In this document: positions 36,747 through 45,009 of the stretch, piece by piece
How positions within the stretch are numbered: position 1 is the stretch's first letter
How the letters are laid out: every line of letters starts with the position of its first letter
Source of the DNA: Rhodospirillales bacterium
Lineage (GTDB): Bacteria; Pseudomonadota; Alphaproteobacteria; Micavibrionales; Micavibrionaceae
NCBI GenBank assembly: GCA_023898765.1
Contig: CP060238.1
Location: 310,001 to 374,000 of the forward strand
Length of the DNA stretch: 64,000 nucleotides
Direction of reading: 5' to 3'
Position numbers and translations under genes: made by a program
Notes under the pieces: model-generated
What the model was told of the DNA's origin: nothing
The model's database searches: none
What the model saw: the letters and a program-made list of their open reading frames with translations, nothing else

Positions 36747-37049
36747 ATGTCTTTCGAATCTGTAACCGAAGAAGTCAAATCCAAACTGTCCATGGCGTCC
36801 GGCCTGAATGCCAGAATGAAATTCGATTTCGGCGATGAGGGGATTATCTTTGTCGATGCCACACAAAATCCGCCGCACATCAGCCATGAAGACGAAGAAG
36901 CCGACTGCACGCTGATCTGTTCGCTGGATACCTTTCAGGGCTTTATAGATGGAACAAAAGACCCGAATATCGCCTTTATGATGGGCAAACTGAAAGTCAA
37001 AGGTTCCATGGGGCTGGCCATGAAGCTGAATGCCATTCTGGAAGATTAA
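36747..37049 (+). CDS. SCP2 sterol-binding-domain protein
   Basis: A 100-residue single-domain SCP2-type protein, a fold with a hydrophobic tunnel for lipids or acyl-CoA. The family ending, FMMGKLKVKGSMGLAMKL, is unmistakable. AAGGAG lies 7 bases before the ATG at 36747, which rules out the GTG 6 bases earlier. In this setting, close to beta-oxidation genes, it may carry fatty acyl-CoA, but single-domain SCP2 proteins in bacteria are poorly understood. A small membrane-protein gene begins 5 bases after its stop. Confidence 0.88.
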   Translation: MSFESVTEEVKSKLSMASGLNARMKFDFGDEGIIFVDATQNPPHISHEDEEADCTLICSLDTFQGFIDGTKDPNIAFMMGKLKVKGSMGLAMKLNAILED

Positions 37050-37054
37050 AAAAA

Positions 37055-37357
37055 GTGCCGGGCAACGAACAACAATCTGTTCCGGAATGCACGCCTTACC
37101 GCCCCCGTCCGGGCCGCGCCTGTACGAAGATTTTTGTTCTTCTGTGCGCCGCAGTTATTTTATTTCTTACCCTTGCCTATTGCATAGACAAAGAAACCGT
37201 AGACACTTTGAAACAAAGCCTGTCCGTGGGCACGATTGTCGCGCTGGTCGTCGTCATCAATCTTATATCGTTTATCGTTTTTATGGTGATGTATGCCGCA
37301 TGGCAGTGGGTCCGCTGCGATTTAAAGGCGCCTAGACCGGAAAATCATCTGGACTGA
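37055..37357 (+). CDS. Small two-helix membrane protein
   Basis: A 100-residue protein with two hydrophobic segments (about residues 26-44 and 58-80) and short polar ends, with Cys residues at 12 and 23. The GTG start is only 5 bases after the SCP2 stop. No family recognised. The 3' end overlaps the convergent SCO gene by 13 bases, which supports a real but tight arrangement. Confidence is limited because short membrane ORFs are easily over-called. Confidence 0.55.
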   Translation: MPGNEQQSVPECTPYRPRPGRACTKIFVLLCAAVILFLTLAYCIDKETVDTLKQSLSVGTIVALVVVINLISFIVFMVMYAAWQWVRCDLKAPRPENHLD

Positions 37358-37965
37358 TCCAGCCATTTTCCTACCGTTCCGGCAATTGTGCCGCTTGTAT
37401 CTTTGGTCGTAAAAATACTTAAAAGCCGGTCTTCCGGATCCATAAAATAAATAAACGAAGAATGATCGACCGTGTAATCGTTCATGTCAGGGTCGCGGAC
37501 TTTTTTGGAATAAACTTTATAGGATTTTTTGACAGCTTCTATCTGCGCCGCTGTGCCTGTCAAACCGACCAGATCAGGATGAAAAAGCCTGACATAGTTT
37601 TTCATGACATCGGCTGTGTCGCGCTCCGGATCAACAGTAATAAAGAGAGGCCGGATCTTTTTTGACCGCTCTCCCAAAAGATCCAGCGCCCCCGAAATTT
37701 TTTGAAGCTCCGTCGGGCAAATAGCCGGACAAAAGGTAAAACCAAAATAGATTAAACGATACTGACCGGAAAAATCCCGGTCCGTAACGGGTTTCCCATT
37801 ATGGTCGGTCAGGGAAAACGGCCCACCGAAATTTTCAGCCTGAACGGACAAGACCGAAGGCGCAACAGCTGTTTTATCAAACCAGACATAAGCCCATGCA
37901 CCCAAAACTGCCAGTCCCGCGCCAATCGCCGCCATCAGGATAATTTTTTTCAGGTGTGTTTTCAT
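37345..37965 (-). CDS. SCO1/SenC family copper-binding protein
   Basis: Membrane-anchored thioredoxin-fold protein that binds copper and helps assemble the CuA centre of cytochrome c oxidase, or reduces it. An N-terminal helix (about residues 8-27) precedes the domain. The CxxxC copper motif is in FTFCPAICPTEL, and the third ligand His is in VDHSSFIYF. At 206 residues it is standard. No oxidase genes are in the window. phoH lies 30 bases upstream on the same strand, so co-transcription is possible. Confidence 0.94.
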   Translation of the reverse strand: MKTHLKKIILMAAIGAGLAVLGAWAYVWFDKTAVAPSVLSVQAENFGGPFSLTDHNGKPVTDRDFSGQYRLIYFGFTFCPAICPTELQKISGALDLLGERSKKIRPLFITVDPERDTADVMKNYVRLFHPDLVGLTGTAAQIEAVKKSYKVYSKKVRDPDMNDYTVDHSSFIYFMDPEDRLLSIFTTKDTSGTIAGTVGKWLDQSR

Positions 37966-37995
37966 CCCCCTCTTATAGGATGTTTCAGAGCCTTT

Positions 37996-38760
37996 TTAAA
38001 GAACTTCCAGCATCTCTGCGACAAGCGGATGGCGCACGATATCGGCGTTTCCAAGCCGCACCACGGACACGTTCGGCAGGGTTTCCAGTCGCTTTGCAAT
38101 ATCGCCCAGACCGGACAGGCCCTCCAGAAGATCGGTCTGGTCCGGATCTCCCGTCACCACCATGGTGGAGTGCCAGCCCAGCCGTGAAAGCAGCATTTTC
38201 AGCTGCCCGTAGGTGCAGTTCTGGGCTTCGTCAATCACCACAAAGGAGTTATTGAGCGTGCGCCCGCGCATAAAGCCGACAGGCGCAATCTCAATGGTCC
38301 CGTCATCAATATATTGCCGGACTTTCCTGCCGCCGAGCCGATCGCCCAAAGCATCATAGAGAGGACGCAGGTAAGGCGCCATTTTTTCATTTAAATCACC
38401 GGGCAGGTATCCGAGAGACTCTCCGGCCTCCATCGCCGGGCGGGAGAGGATAATACGTTCAATCTGTTTTTTCTCCAGCGCTTCAACGGCGCTGGAAATC
38501 GCCAGGTAGGTTTTGCCTGTCCCTGCCGGACCGATCGCCAATGTCAGGTTCCGCTCCTTGATAGATTGAAAAAGGACCTTTTGACCTTCCGAGCGGGGCT
38601 TGATGTTCTTCACATATTTTTTATCCCGCCGTCCGTCGATTTCTTCATCAAGAGGATGCCAGTCCCCTTGAGGTTCCTGCGAAGGATCGTCGAAAATTTT
38701 GCGAACCACGTTGGTGCTGCGGCCTGCATCCTTATAATTTTTTCGGGATTTTTTTGACAT
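37996..38760 (-). CDS. PhoH family ATPase
   Basis: P-loop NTPase related to E. coli PhoH, with RNA-helicase-like and RNase-linked roles proposed in some bacteria. Walker A is GPAGTGKTYLA near residue 77 and Walker B is FVVIDEAQNC. The 254-residue form with a basic, polar N-terminal extension is frequent in alphaproteobacteria, distinct from the longer ybeZ-type next to ybeY; no ybeY is here. GGAG lies 6 bases before the ATG. Its biological role is not settled. Confidence 0.92.
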   Translation of the reverse strand: MSKKSRKNYKDAGRSTNVVRKIFDDPSQEPQGDWHPLDEEIDGRRDKKYVKNIKPRSEGQKVLFQSIKERNLTLAIGPAGTGKTYLAISSAVEALEKKQIERIILSRPAMEAGESLGYLPGDLNEKMAPYLRPLYDALGDRLGGRKVRQYIDDGTIEIAPVGFMRGRTLNNSFVVIDEAQNCTYGQLKMLLSRLGWHSTMVVTGDPDQTDLLEGLSGLGDIAKRLETLPNVSVVRLGNADIVRHPLVAEMLEVL

Positions 38761-38807
38761 GCAAATCTCCTTCGGCTGGGGTGAGTGGGCAGGATAAAAC
38801 CGGGTAT

Positions 38808-38835
38808 AAAAAACGCCGCAAGAAAACCTGCGGCG
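38808..38835 (-). terminator. Rho-independent terminator after the nrdB-ferritin-like operon
   Basis: A 7-bp G+C-rich stem (CGCCGCA/TGCGGCG) with an 8-base loop, followed on the minus strand by six T. It lies about 150 bases past the stop of the diiron gene and before phoH. Confidence 0.82.
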
Positions 38836-38982
38836 CGTTTGTCTGTGCCTTGAGAATCGTTATATCTGTTTAATGTAGATAATCCCAAAGAGAACCCTCA
38901 AGATTTCTTATTTCACAGGGATCAGTCTATCAAAAAAGAAGGCAGGTTTCCAATGAATAGCAAAAAAGAGGGGAAAAGCGGA

Positions 38983-39834
38983 TCAGGCGGCCTCTTGCAT
39001 GGCAAAAATCCCGCCCGTTTTCCCAGCATTTTTGATATTTTTTTGAATCATCCACCAGGCAGCTTTTGATGCCAGTCTGCCGCTGACGCCTTTCGGATCA
39101 AAACCGCAGGCTTTAAAAATCATGGATACAGCCCGGTCCAGCTGGGGTTTTTGATAGTAGCTATAAGCCCTTCGCATATATTCACGGTTCCATGTCTTGC
39201 GCTCATACCGGTCGTCTTCCGCCGCATTGGCGGCAAAAAAGGCGTAAGACAGTTCATCGTCTTCCGTTTCGGCAATGCGCCCCAGAGCAATTTTCAGGCG
39301 TTTTACCCTGCCGATATTATCCTGCTTCAGGTAACGGCGAAGCGTGTCATAAAATATTTTGTAATGCCGGAATTCGTCCCCTGCGATTTTGGCACAAATT
39401 TCTTTCAGGACAGGCTCATCTGTGGATGCCCCAATGGCGGAGTAATAGGAGGACGTGCCGGTTTCAACCATGCAGCGGGCGATCATTTCGCCGGCGCGCG
39501 AACCCCGCACGGAATTATCGTTGGCAAAATGTTCGATCTTATACCCTGCGCGGAATCTGGCCATGGCGGTTTCCAGGCTCCAGTCCGGGTCGATCTTTTC
39601 CGCCCACATGCCCAGTGCCTTGCCGTGCTGCACCTCTTCGGACGCCCAGACAGGCAGCGCTTTTGCAAGTTCCTGATCGCCTTCAAAAACGCGGCCCAAA
39701 TACTCGGCGTAGCTTTCAGCGTTATATTCCACCAAAGCCGCCGCCTTGATAACCTTCAGAAGATCGCCGTCAACCCTGGACGCATCCAGCCGATCCCAAG
39801 GTAAGTCCTCAATGCGCCAATGTTCGTAAACCAT
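38983..39834 (-). CDS. Ferritin-like diiron protein
   Basis: A 283-residue helical protein with the ligand pattern of ferritin-like carboxylate-bridged diiron enzymes: EYNAES near residue 36, EEVQH (ExxH) near 67, ETGTSSYY near 123 and DEFRH (ExxH) near 153. The rest is helical with many aromatic residues. It could be an acyl desaturase-like or rubrerythrin-like oxidase; the sequence does not settle which. It lies 24 bases after nrdB on the same strand and shares a terminator with it, so it is probably in the nrdB operon. Confidence 0.78.
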   Translation of the reverse strand: MVYEHWRIEDLPWDRLDASRVDGDLLKVIKAAALVEYNAESYAEYLGRVFEGDQELAKALPVWASEEVQHGKALGMWAEKIDPDWSLETAMARFRAGYKIEHFANDNSVRGSRAGEMIARCMVETGTSSYYSAIGASTDEPVLKEICAKIAGDEFRHYKIFYDTLRRYLKQDNIGRVKRLKIALGRIAETEDDELSYAFFAANAAEDDRYERKTWNREYMRRAYSYYQKPQLDRAVSMIFKACGFDPKGVSGRLASKAAWWMIQKNIKNAGKTGGIFAMQEAA

Positions 39835-39858
39835 CGCAAAAGCCTTTCCCGTTAGAGC

Positions 39859-40911
39859 TTATTCCGCCGCCACTTTATCCGGACCGTCGCCGCCGAAAAT
39901 CCCCTCTTCGAAAACCTCTTCCCACGTGCCGCCGGTGGAGGCTTTGGAATATTCCGTCGCGCGGTTTTCAAAGAAGTTCGTGTGTTCCGCCCCGTTGAGC
40001 ATTTCATCCATCCACGGCAACGGGTTCTTCTCGATCCCGTAGACGGGATCCAGCGTCAATTGCTGCAGGCGGCGGTCACCGATCCAGCGGATATAATTTT
40101 TGACCTCTTCGGACGTTAAACCTTCAATATCGCCCATCTCAAAGGCAAGATCGATAAAGGCGTCTTCGTGCCCGACAATTATTTTACAGCTTTCCGTGAT
40201 TTCCGCCTTCAGCTCATCATCCCAGATATCCGGGTTTTCCTGAATGAACGTGTTGAAGAGCTTGATAATCGACAGGCAGTGCAGGGTTTCGTCCCGCACG
40301 GACCAGGTGATAATCTGCCCCATGCCCTTCATTTTATTAAAGCGGGGAAAGTTCATCAAAATAGCGAAAGAGGCAAAGAGCTGCAGCCCTTCCGTAAAGC
40401 CGCTGAAGAGCGCGACCGTTTTGGCAATATCACGGCGGGAGGACATATTCGCCGTTTGCATGTAATCATATTTGTCCTTCATTTCCTTGTATTTCATGAA
40501 AGCCTGATACTCGACTTCTGGAATGCCAAGCGTATCCAGCAAATGCGAATAGGCCGCAATATGAATGGTTTCAATATTGGAAAAAGCCGAAAGCATCATC
40601 TGAACCTCGACCGGGCCGAAGACACGGGCGTAATGTTTCATGTAACAGTTATTCACTTCCACATCGGCCTGCGTGAAAAAACGGAAAATCTGCATCAAAA
40701 GATTCTTTTCCGACGGGGACAGCTTGTGTTTCCAGTCGCGGATGTCTTCGGCCATGGGCACCTCTTCCGGCAACCAGTGAACGCGCTGCTGCGTCAGCCA
40801 TGCTTCGTAACACCATGGATACAGGAACGGTTTATAAACATGGCGTTCCTGCAGAAGGGGGGAATCACTTTTGGTCACATCATCCGTGATCGGCGCGAGT
40901 TTCGGGCTCAT
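39859..40911 (-). CDS. nrdB: Ribonucleotide reductase class I subunit beta
   Basis: R2 subunit that houses the diiron site and tyrosyl radical for ribonucleotide reduction. Ligand motifs are visible: NIETIH (E..H) near residue 123 with the radical tyrosine four residues on in HIAAYSHLL, TEGLQLF, and RDETLH. AGGAG lies 7 bases before the chosen ATG, so frames extending to 40989 are not used. Length is 350 residues. The alpha subunit gene nrdA lies 1.8 kb away on the same strand, separated by an oppositely oriented transglycosylase gene and repeats. Confidence 0.95.
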   Translation of the reverse strand: MSPKLAPITDDVTKSDSPLLQERHVYKPFLYPWCYEAWLTQQRVHWLPEEVPMAEDIRDWKHKLSPSEKNLLMQIFRFFTQADVEVNNCYMKHYARVFGPVEVQMMLSAFSNIETIHIAAYSHLLDTLGIPEVEYQAFMKYKEMKDKYDYMQTANMSSRRDIAKTVALFSGFTEGLQLFASFAILMNFPRFNKMKGMGQIITWSVRDETLHCLSIIKLFNTFIQENPDIWDDELKAEITESCKIIVGHEDAFIDLAFEMGDIEGLTSEEVKNYIRWIGDRRLQQLTLDPVYGIEKNPLPWMDEMLNGAEHTNFFENRATEYSKASTGGTWEEVFEEGIFGGDGPDKVAAE

Positions 40912-41481
40912 CAATTTACTCCTGTTGGTTAGGGTTGCCATTTTAAACACTGAAAGCCGCAGATGTGAAGGGTTTTGTGCAGGATTCATATGATCTGGAA
41001 CTTCCGGAGTTCACCTTCCTTTTCCCAATAGTTTGATGGAAAAGCGCTTCCATTCCGGCCTATCTTGTTGAGTCCAAACAATTTTCCATTACTTTGTTTT
41101 AAAAATTTCATCTTCATACTCCTTGTTCGTCTCCTTTGCCTCCGTTTACGCCCTTATCTGGCGGGCCGGCTGAAAGGACTTATTATAGGATATTATGCCT
41201 ATATAAGCAAGGATCTTATAGTCATTCCCCTTGAGAATCGTACGTTTTTTCATTTTTTACCTGTATCCATTTTTCGTCATCCCCCGGTTTATCCGGGGGA
41301 TCCAGTGCTTTTGATCCTGGATTCCCCGCTTTCGCGGGGAATGACGAAGGCGCCTCAAAAGAGCCCCAAAAGGGGCCTTTCTGTCCCTGTTAAGAGATTT
41401 ATAACCCATTGATCTGTATAATGTTTTCAACGGGTTTTGCCCTTTTTGCAATTGGACGATGAAATTCGGTAAAATGATGCC
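40912..41481. other. Gene-poor spacer upstream of nrdB
   Basis: This stretch must hold the nrdB promoter (minus strand) and the promoter of the transglycosylase gene (plus strand). I see a palindromic dispersed repeat at 41275-41346 and otherwise AT-rich sequence. An open frame of 115 codons crosses the region but part of it merely translates the repeat, so I do not call it a gene. Confidence 0.6.
41275..41346. repeat. Dispersed palindromic repeat, copy 1
   Basis: A 72-base element bounded by CGTCAT and ATGACG, with two inner hairpins (CCCCGG.../CCGGGG and CCCCGC.../GCGGGG) and the paired GGATCCAG and CTGGATT. The same type of element recurs at 42460-42573. These are typical intergenic repeats found in many proteobacterial genomes. 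Confidence 0.8.
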
Positions 41482-42423
41482 ATGAATGCGAAAAAGCCAG
41501 ATACGGCGCTGAATCCTGCGCTGGAAGCGGATAAGCTCCTCCCTCCGGAGAATGAAGGGGAGAGGCTTTCCGGCGCGTTTGCGCGTCACACGGCCCAGTC
41601 AAAGCCTAAAAACGGCCCTGAGGAAGACGGCCGCTTTGTTTTTATGGCTGCCTCCGGGATGTTCGGAAATATTTTACACGAAGCGGACCAAAAGGGGATA
41701 GAGGCTCCGGAAAGAGGGGCCTCCAGTTCGTTTTCACAGGCCACGGGCCAGTATCACCGGTCCAGCGAGATTGTAACGGCGTCCTATAGCGGCTCGGAAT
41801 ACGGCTACAGCGCGGGCGTTGAAAAACTGTTGAAAGCCGGCAACCCGAAAGTCGTCGGATATATCGAAACGGCCGTTCAGGCCGCGCAGGCACGGGGACT
41901 GAACCCGCAGCTTTTTGTGAACCAGCTTTATGCCGAATCCGGATATCGTGAGGATGTGGTCACCGGACAGAGATTGTCCTCGACCGGGGCAAGAGGCGTA
42001 GGACAGTTTATGCCGGAAACAGGCGCCCGGTACGGCTTGCACAGCCCCGCCGATTTTGCAAATCCTGAAAAAAGCATCAATGCAGCGGCAGAGTATATGA
42101 AAGATTTGACAAACAGGTACGGATCGCAGGAACTGGCTATTGTCGCCTATAACGGCGGCGGCGGCGCCATTAATCTGGCCAAAGAGGGTCTGGGCGAGTC
42201 GAATATTACGATCGACCAGTGGAACCAATTCATGGCAGAGCGGCGCATATCCAGCCCTTCAGCAAAAGCATCAGCCTGGCAGAACGAGACATACACGTAT
42301 GTGAACAAAATTCTGGTGCCGCCGAGCGATTCGACTGAAAATCAGGACGTTGCCGCGCTCAACAACGAAGGAAACGGCGTCAAGGTTGCGGCGGCGGTTT
42401 CCCCGCCACCCGCGCCCGCCTAG
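41482..42423 (+). CDS. Lytic transglycosylase (SLT domain) without signal peptide
   Basis: A 313-residue protein with a soluble-lytic-transglycosylase domain (about residues 125-235): catalytic Glu in LYAESGYRED, then GARGVGQFMPETG, NPEKSINAAAEY and IVAYNGGGGAI. Such enzymes cut peptidoglycan strands. The first 110 residues are polar and low-complexity, with no signal peptide or membrane anchor, unlike housekeeping transglycosylases; export through a flagellar, type III or phage-like route is possible. The C-terminus ends in Pro/Ala. It is flanked on both sides by dispersed repeats and splits nrdB from nrdA. Confidence 0.82.
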   Translation: MNAKKPDTALNPALEADKLLPPENEGERLSGAFARHTAQSKPKNGPEEDGRFVFMAASGMFGNILHEADQKGIEAPERGASSSFSQATGQYHRSSEIVTASYSGSEYGYSAGVEKLLKAGNPKVVGYIETAVQAAQARGLNPQLFVNQLYAESGYREDVVTGQRLSSTGARGVGQFMPETGARYGLHSPADFANPEKSINAAAEYMKDLTNRYGSQELAIVAYNGGGGAINLAKEGLGESNITIDQWNQFMAERRISSPSAKASAWQNETYTYVNKILVPPSDSTENQDVAALNNEGNGVKVAAAVSPPPAPA

Positions 42424-42459
42424 CCAGAGCATTCTTCTTTTAGATTGGGGCACCCCCAT

Positions 42460-42573
42460 CGTCACCCCCGCGCAGGCGGGGGTCCAGTCCGTAGAAAAGG
42501 AGCGCGGCAAAGCCGCGCACATCCCTGAATCCCCGCCGTTTAAGCGATGCTGCGCATCGCCGCGGGGATGACG
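42460..42573. repeat. Dispersed palindromic repeat, copy 2, with inner hairpins
   Basis: Bounded by CGTCAC and GATGACG with CCCCCGC/GCGGGGG arms like copy 1, but with a longer centre holding two extra hairpins (GCGCGGC/GCCGCGC and GCGATG/CATCGC). It could also fold as a terminator-like structure after the transglycosylase gene. Confidence 0.75.
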
Positions 42574-42591
42574 GTGAAAAAGATTCAACCC

Positions 42592-42661
42592 TGTCCTTTC
42601 CGAGCGCAGCGAAGAATCCCCGGGAAACTCTGAGATCCTTCGCCTTCGGCTCAGGATGACA
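42592..42661. repeat. Dispersed repeat of a second type
   Basis: Starts TGTCCTTTCCGAGCGCAGCG and ends CCTTCGGCTCAGGATGACA. The two ends are partly complementary (GAGCG/CGGCTC-type). This resembles the common GAGATCCTTCGC...GGATGACA intergenic repeat of proteobacteria. It lies 19 bases after copy 2 of the other repeat. Confidence 0.65.
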
Positions 42662-42724
42662 AAAATGCTCTAAAATCAACGCAGCGCTGGAGCGCCAAGG
42701 CTCTTTTCAGAAATACTTAGCCGT

Positions 42725-44569
42725 TTACTGACAGCTCAGGCATTCTTCGTATTGCGTTTCCTGCTGCTGCGCCGGCGCCGGCTGTTCGGTGAGTTCCGGC
42801 GCGCGGCCTTCGCTTTCGCGGCTGCGGATCCAGCTTGCGTTGCTTTCGGCGCGCTGGATGGATTTGGAGCGGCAGTAATAAAGGGATTTCACCCCTTTCT
42901 TCCAGGCCTGCCAGTGGAGGCCGTGCAGGTCCCTTTTGTGCACATTCGCCGGCAGGAAGAGGTTGATGCTCTGCGCCTGACAGACAAAAGGCGCCCGGTC
43001 CGCCGCATGTTCGATCACCCAGCGCTGGTCGATTTCAAAGGCCGTCTTGAACACGTCTTTTTCCTCGTCGCTGAGGAAATCCAGATGCTGGACGGACCCC
43101 TCGTTGGTGAAAATGGAAGACCAGACGTCTTCGGTATTTTGTCCTTTTTCTTCCAGAAGCTTTGTCAGGAATTTGCTTTTCACCGGAAAGGACCCGGAAA
43201 GCGTTTTATGGGTGTAGGCGTTCGCCGCGACCGGCTCAATCCCCGCGGAAGAGCCGCCGCAAATAATGGAAATGGACGCAGTCGGCGCAATCGACATTTT
43301 GTTCGAAAAACGCTCCATGATTCCGTAATCGGCCGCATCCGGACAGGCCCCGCGTTCTTCCGCCAGTTTGCGGGACGCATCGTCGGCGCCGCGTTTGATA
43401 TGCTGGAACATCCGGCGGTTCCAGACCTTGGCCATCACGCCCTCGAAGGGAATCATCTTGGACTGCAGGAAGGAATGGAAACCCATGGTGCCAAGCCCCA
43501 CGGAACGCTCGCGCATCGCCGCGTATTTTGCGCGTTTCATCGAATCGGGCGCTTTTTCAATGAAGTCGGACAAAACATTATCCAGAAAGCGCATGATATC
43601 TTCGATAAGCTGCGGATGGTCCTGCCATTCCTCGAATTTCTCAAGATTGAGGGACGACAGGCAGCAGACCGCCGTCCGTTCGTTCCCCAGATGGTCCTTG
43701 CCCGTAGGCAGGGTGATTTCCGCGCATAGATTGGACATCTTCACATTCAGGCCCGCCATTTTGTGGTGGTCCGGAATATGGTCGTTCACATGGTCGATAA
43801 AGACGATATAGGGCTCTCCCGTTTCAATGCGGGCGGTCAACAGGCGAATCCACAGATCCCGCGCACTGACTTTGGCGACAACGGATTTGTCCTTCGGCGA
43901 TTTCAGCGCCCATTCCTCGCCATTTTCAACGGCATGCATAAAGTCGTTGGTGACCAGAACGCCGTGATGGAGATTCAGGGCCTTGCGATTCGGGTCCCCG
44001 CCGGTGGGACGGCGAATCTCAATAAATTCCTCGATTTCCGGATGCCAGATGGGCAGGTAAATCGCCGCAGAGCCGCGGCGCAGGGACCCCTGGGAGATGG
44101 CGAGGGTCAGGGAATCCATCACGCGAATAAAAGGCACGATACCCGACGTTTTGCCGTTGCGGCCCACTTTTTCGCCGATCGAGCGCACATTGCCCCAGTA
44201 AGAACCGATGCCGCCGCCCAGAGAGGCCAGCCAGACATTCTCGTTCCACAGCTCCACAATATTTTCGAGACTGTCGCCCGATTCGTTCAGGAAACAGGAA
44301 ATCGGCAGACCGCGGCTGGTGCCGCCATTGGACAAAACAGGCGTGGCCGGCATAAACCAGAGTTTGGAGATATAATCGTACAGGCGCTGCGCATGGGCCG
44401 AATCATCCCCGTAATACATCGCCACACGCGCAAAAAGATCCTGCGGCCCTTCTTCCGGCAATAAATACCGGTCATACAGGGTTTCAATCCCGAATTTTGT
44501 GAGATTTTCGTCCCGGGAGCGGTCGATCTGGACACGGTTCCCCCCCTCAATCTGCGCATAGTCAAACAT
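42725..44569 (-). CDS. nrdA: Ribonucleotide reductase class I subunit alpha
   Basis: Catalytic R1 subunit reducing ribonucleoside diphosphates. The 10-stranded barrel carries the redox cysteine in LPISCFLNE, the active-site NLCAEITLP (thiyl Cys, Asn, Glu) and CCLSSLNL, and the C-terminal CLSC pair that passes electrons in from thioredoxin or glutaredoxin. At 614 residues it lacks the N-terminal ATP-cone that controls overall activity in E. coli-type enzymes, so dATP inhibition through that site is not expected. GGAG lies 7 bases before the ATG. Confidence 0.95.
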   Translation of the reverse strand: MFDYAQIEGGNRVQIDRSRDENLTKFGIETLYDRYLLPEEGPQDLFARVAMYYGDDSAHAQRLYDYISKLWFMPATPVLSNGGTSRGLPISCFLNESGDSLENIVELWNENVWLASLGGGIGSYWGNVRSIGEKVGRNGKTSGIVPFIRVMDSLTLAISQGSLRRGSAAIYLPIWHPEIEEFIEIRRPTGGDPNRKALNLHHGVLVTNDFMHAVENGEEWALKSPKDKSVVAKVSARDLWIRLLTARIETGEPYIVFIDHVNDHIPDHHKMAGLNVKMSNLCAEITLPTGKDHLGNERTAVCCLSSLNLEKFEEWQDHPQLIEDIMRFLDNVLSDFIEKAPDSMKRAKYAAMRERSVGLGTMGFHSFLQSKMIPFEGVMAKVWNRRMFQHIKRGADDASRKLAEERGACPDAADYGIMERFSNKMSIAPTASISIICGGSSAGIEPVAANAYTHKTLSGSFPVKSKFLTKLLEEKGQNTEDVWSSIFTNEGSVQHLDFLSDEEKDVFKTAFEIDQRWVIEHAADRAPFVCQAQSINLFLPANVHKRDLHGLHWQAWKKGVKSLYYCRSKSIQRAESNASWIRSRESEGRAPELTEQPAPAQQQETQYEECLSCQ

Positions 44570-45009
44570 TCCCTTACTCCCTACCCGTAAGAAATTAAAG
44601 CCTGTGAATTTTTATGTGGAGAAGCTGTGTGTAAACACAACCCCTAGCGGTTAATCTTTGACAAGCATACTACATATCGTAGGACTGTCCAGACAAAAAA
44701 ACGGTTTTTCACGGCGTTTTGGGGGCAATTTTGGATGCACTGGTATGCTGAAAACATGCCTCAATTGCCTGAATTCTCACATAGATTTGTATTTATCGAC
44801 AGCTTTTACCAGCCATTAAAAAGAAACAATCTTTCAAAAAAATTATCCGGAGGCCGGAGCGGATATTGCCTCTTTTTCCACGCGGCGAACAAAACCGCGA
44901 AGAGCCCCTTCCCGTCCCGCCGCGTTGCCTATACTATTACAGAGCTGTGACAAACAGCTTCTGATGCACAAATTCAAATGATACAGGACTACACGGAAGG
45001 ACCGCCGCT
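44570..45009. other. Divergent intergenic region between nrdA and pyk
   Basis: Holds the promoters of nrdA (minus) and pyk (plus). On the minus strand TTGTCT is followed 18 bases later by TAGTAT, with a CTAC-N5-GTAG inverted repeat (44670-44682) between them; further toward nrdA is TGTGTAAACACA (44628-44639, arms TGTGT/ACACA). These could be operators of an nrd regulator. A 71-codon open frame at 44735-44950 has no other support. Confidence 0.5.

Noticed and set aside
41065..41412. Plus-strand open frame of 115 codons
   Set aside because: Its second half merely translates the palindromic intergenic repeat at 41275-41346, and there is no ribosome-binding site or family match.
44735..44950. 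Plus-strand open frame of 71 codons between nrdA and pyk
   Set aside because: No ribosome-binding site, no recognisable domain and location in a divergent promoter region; it cannot be excluded but is not supported.
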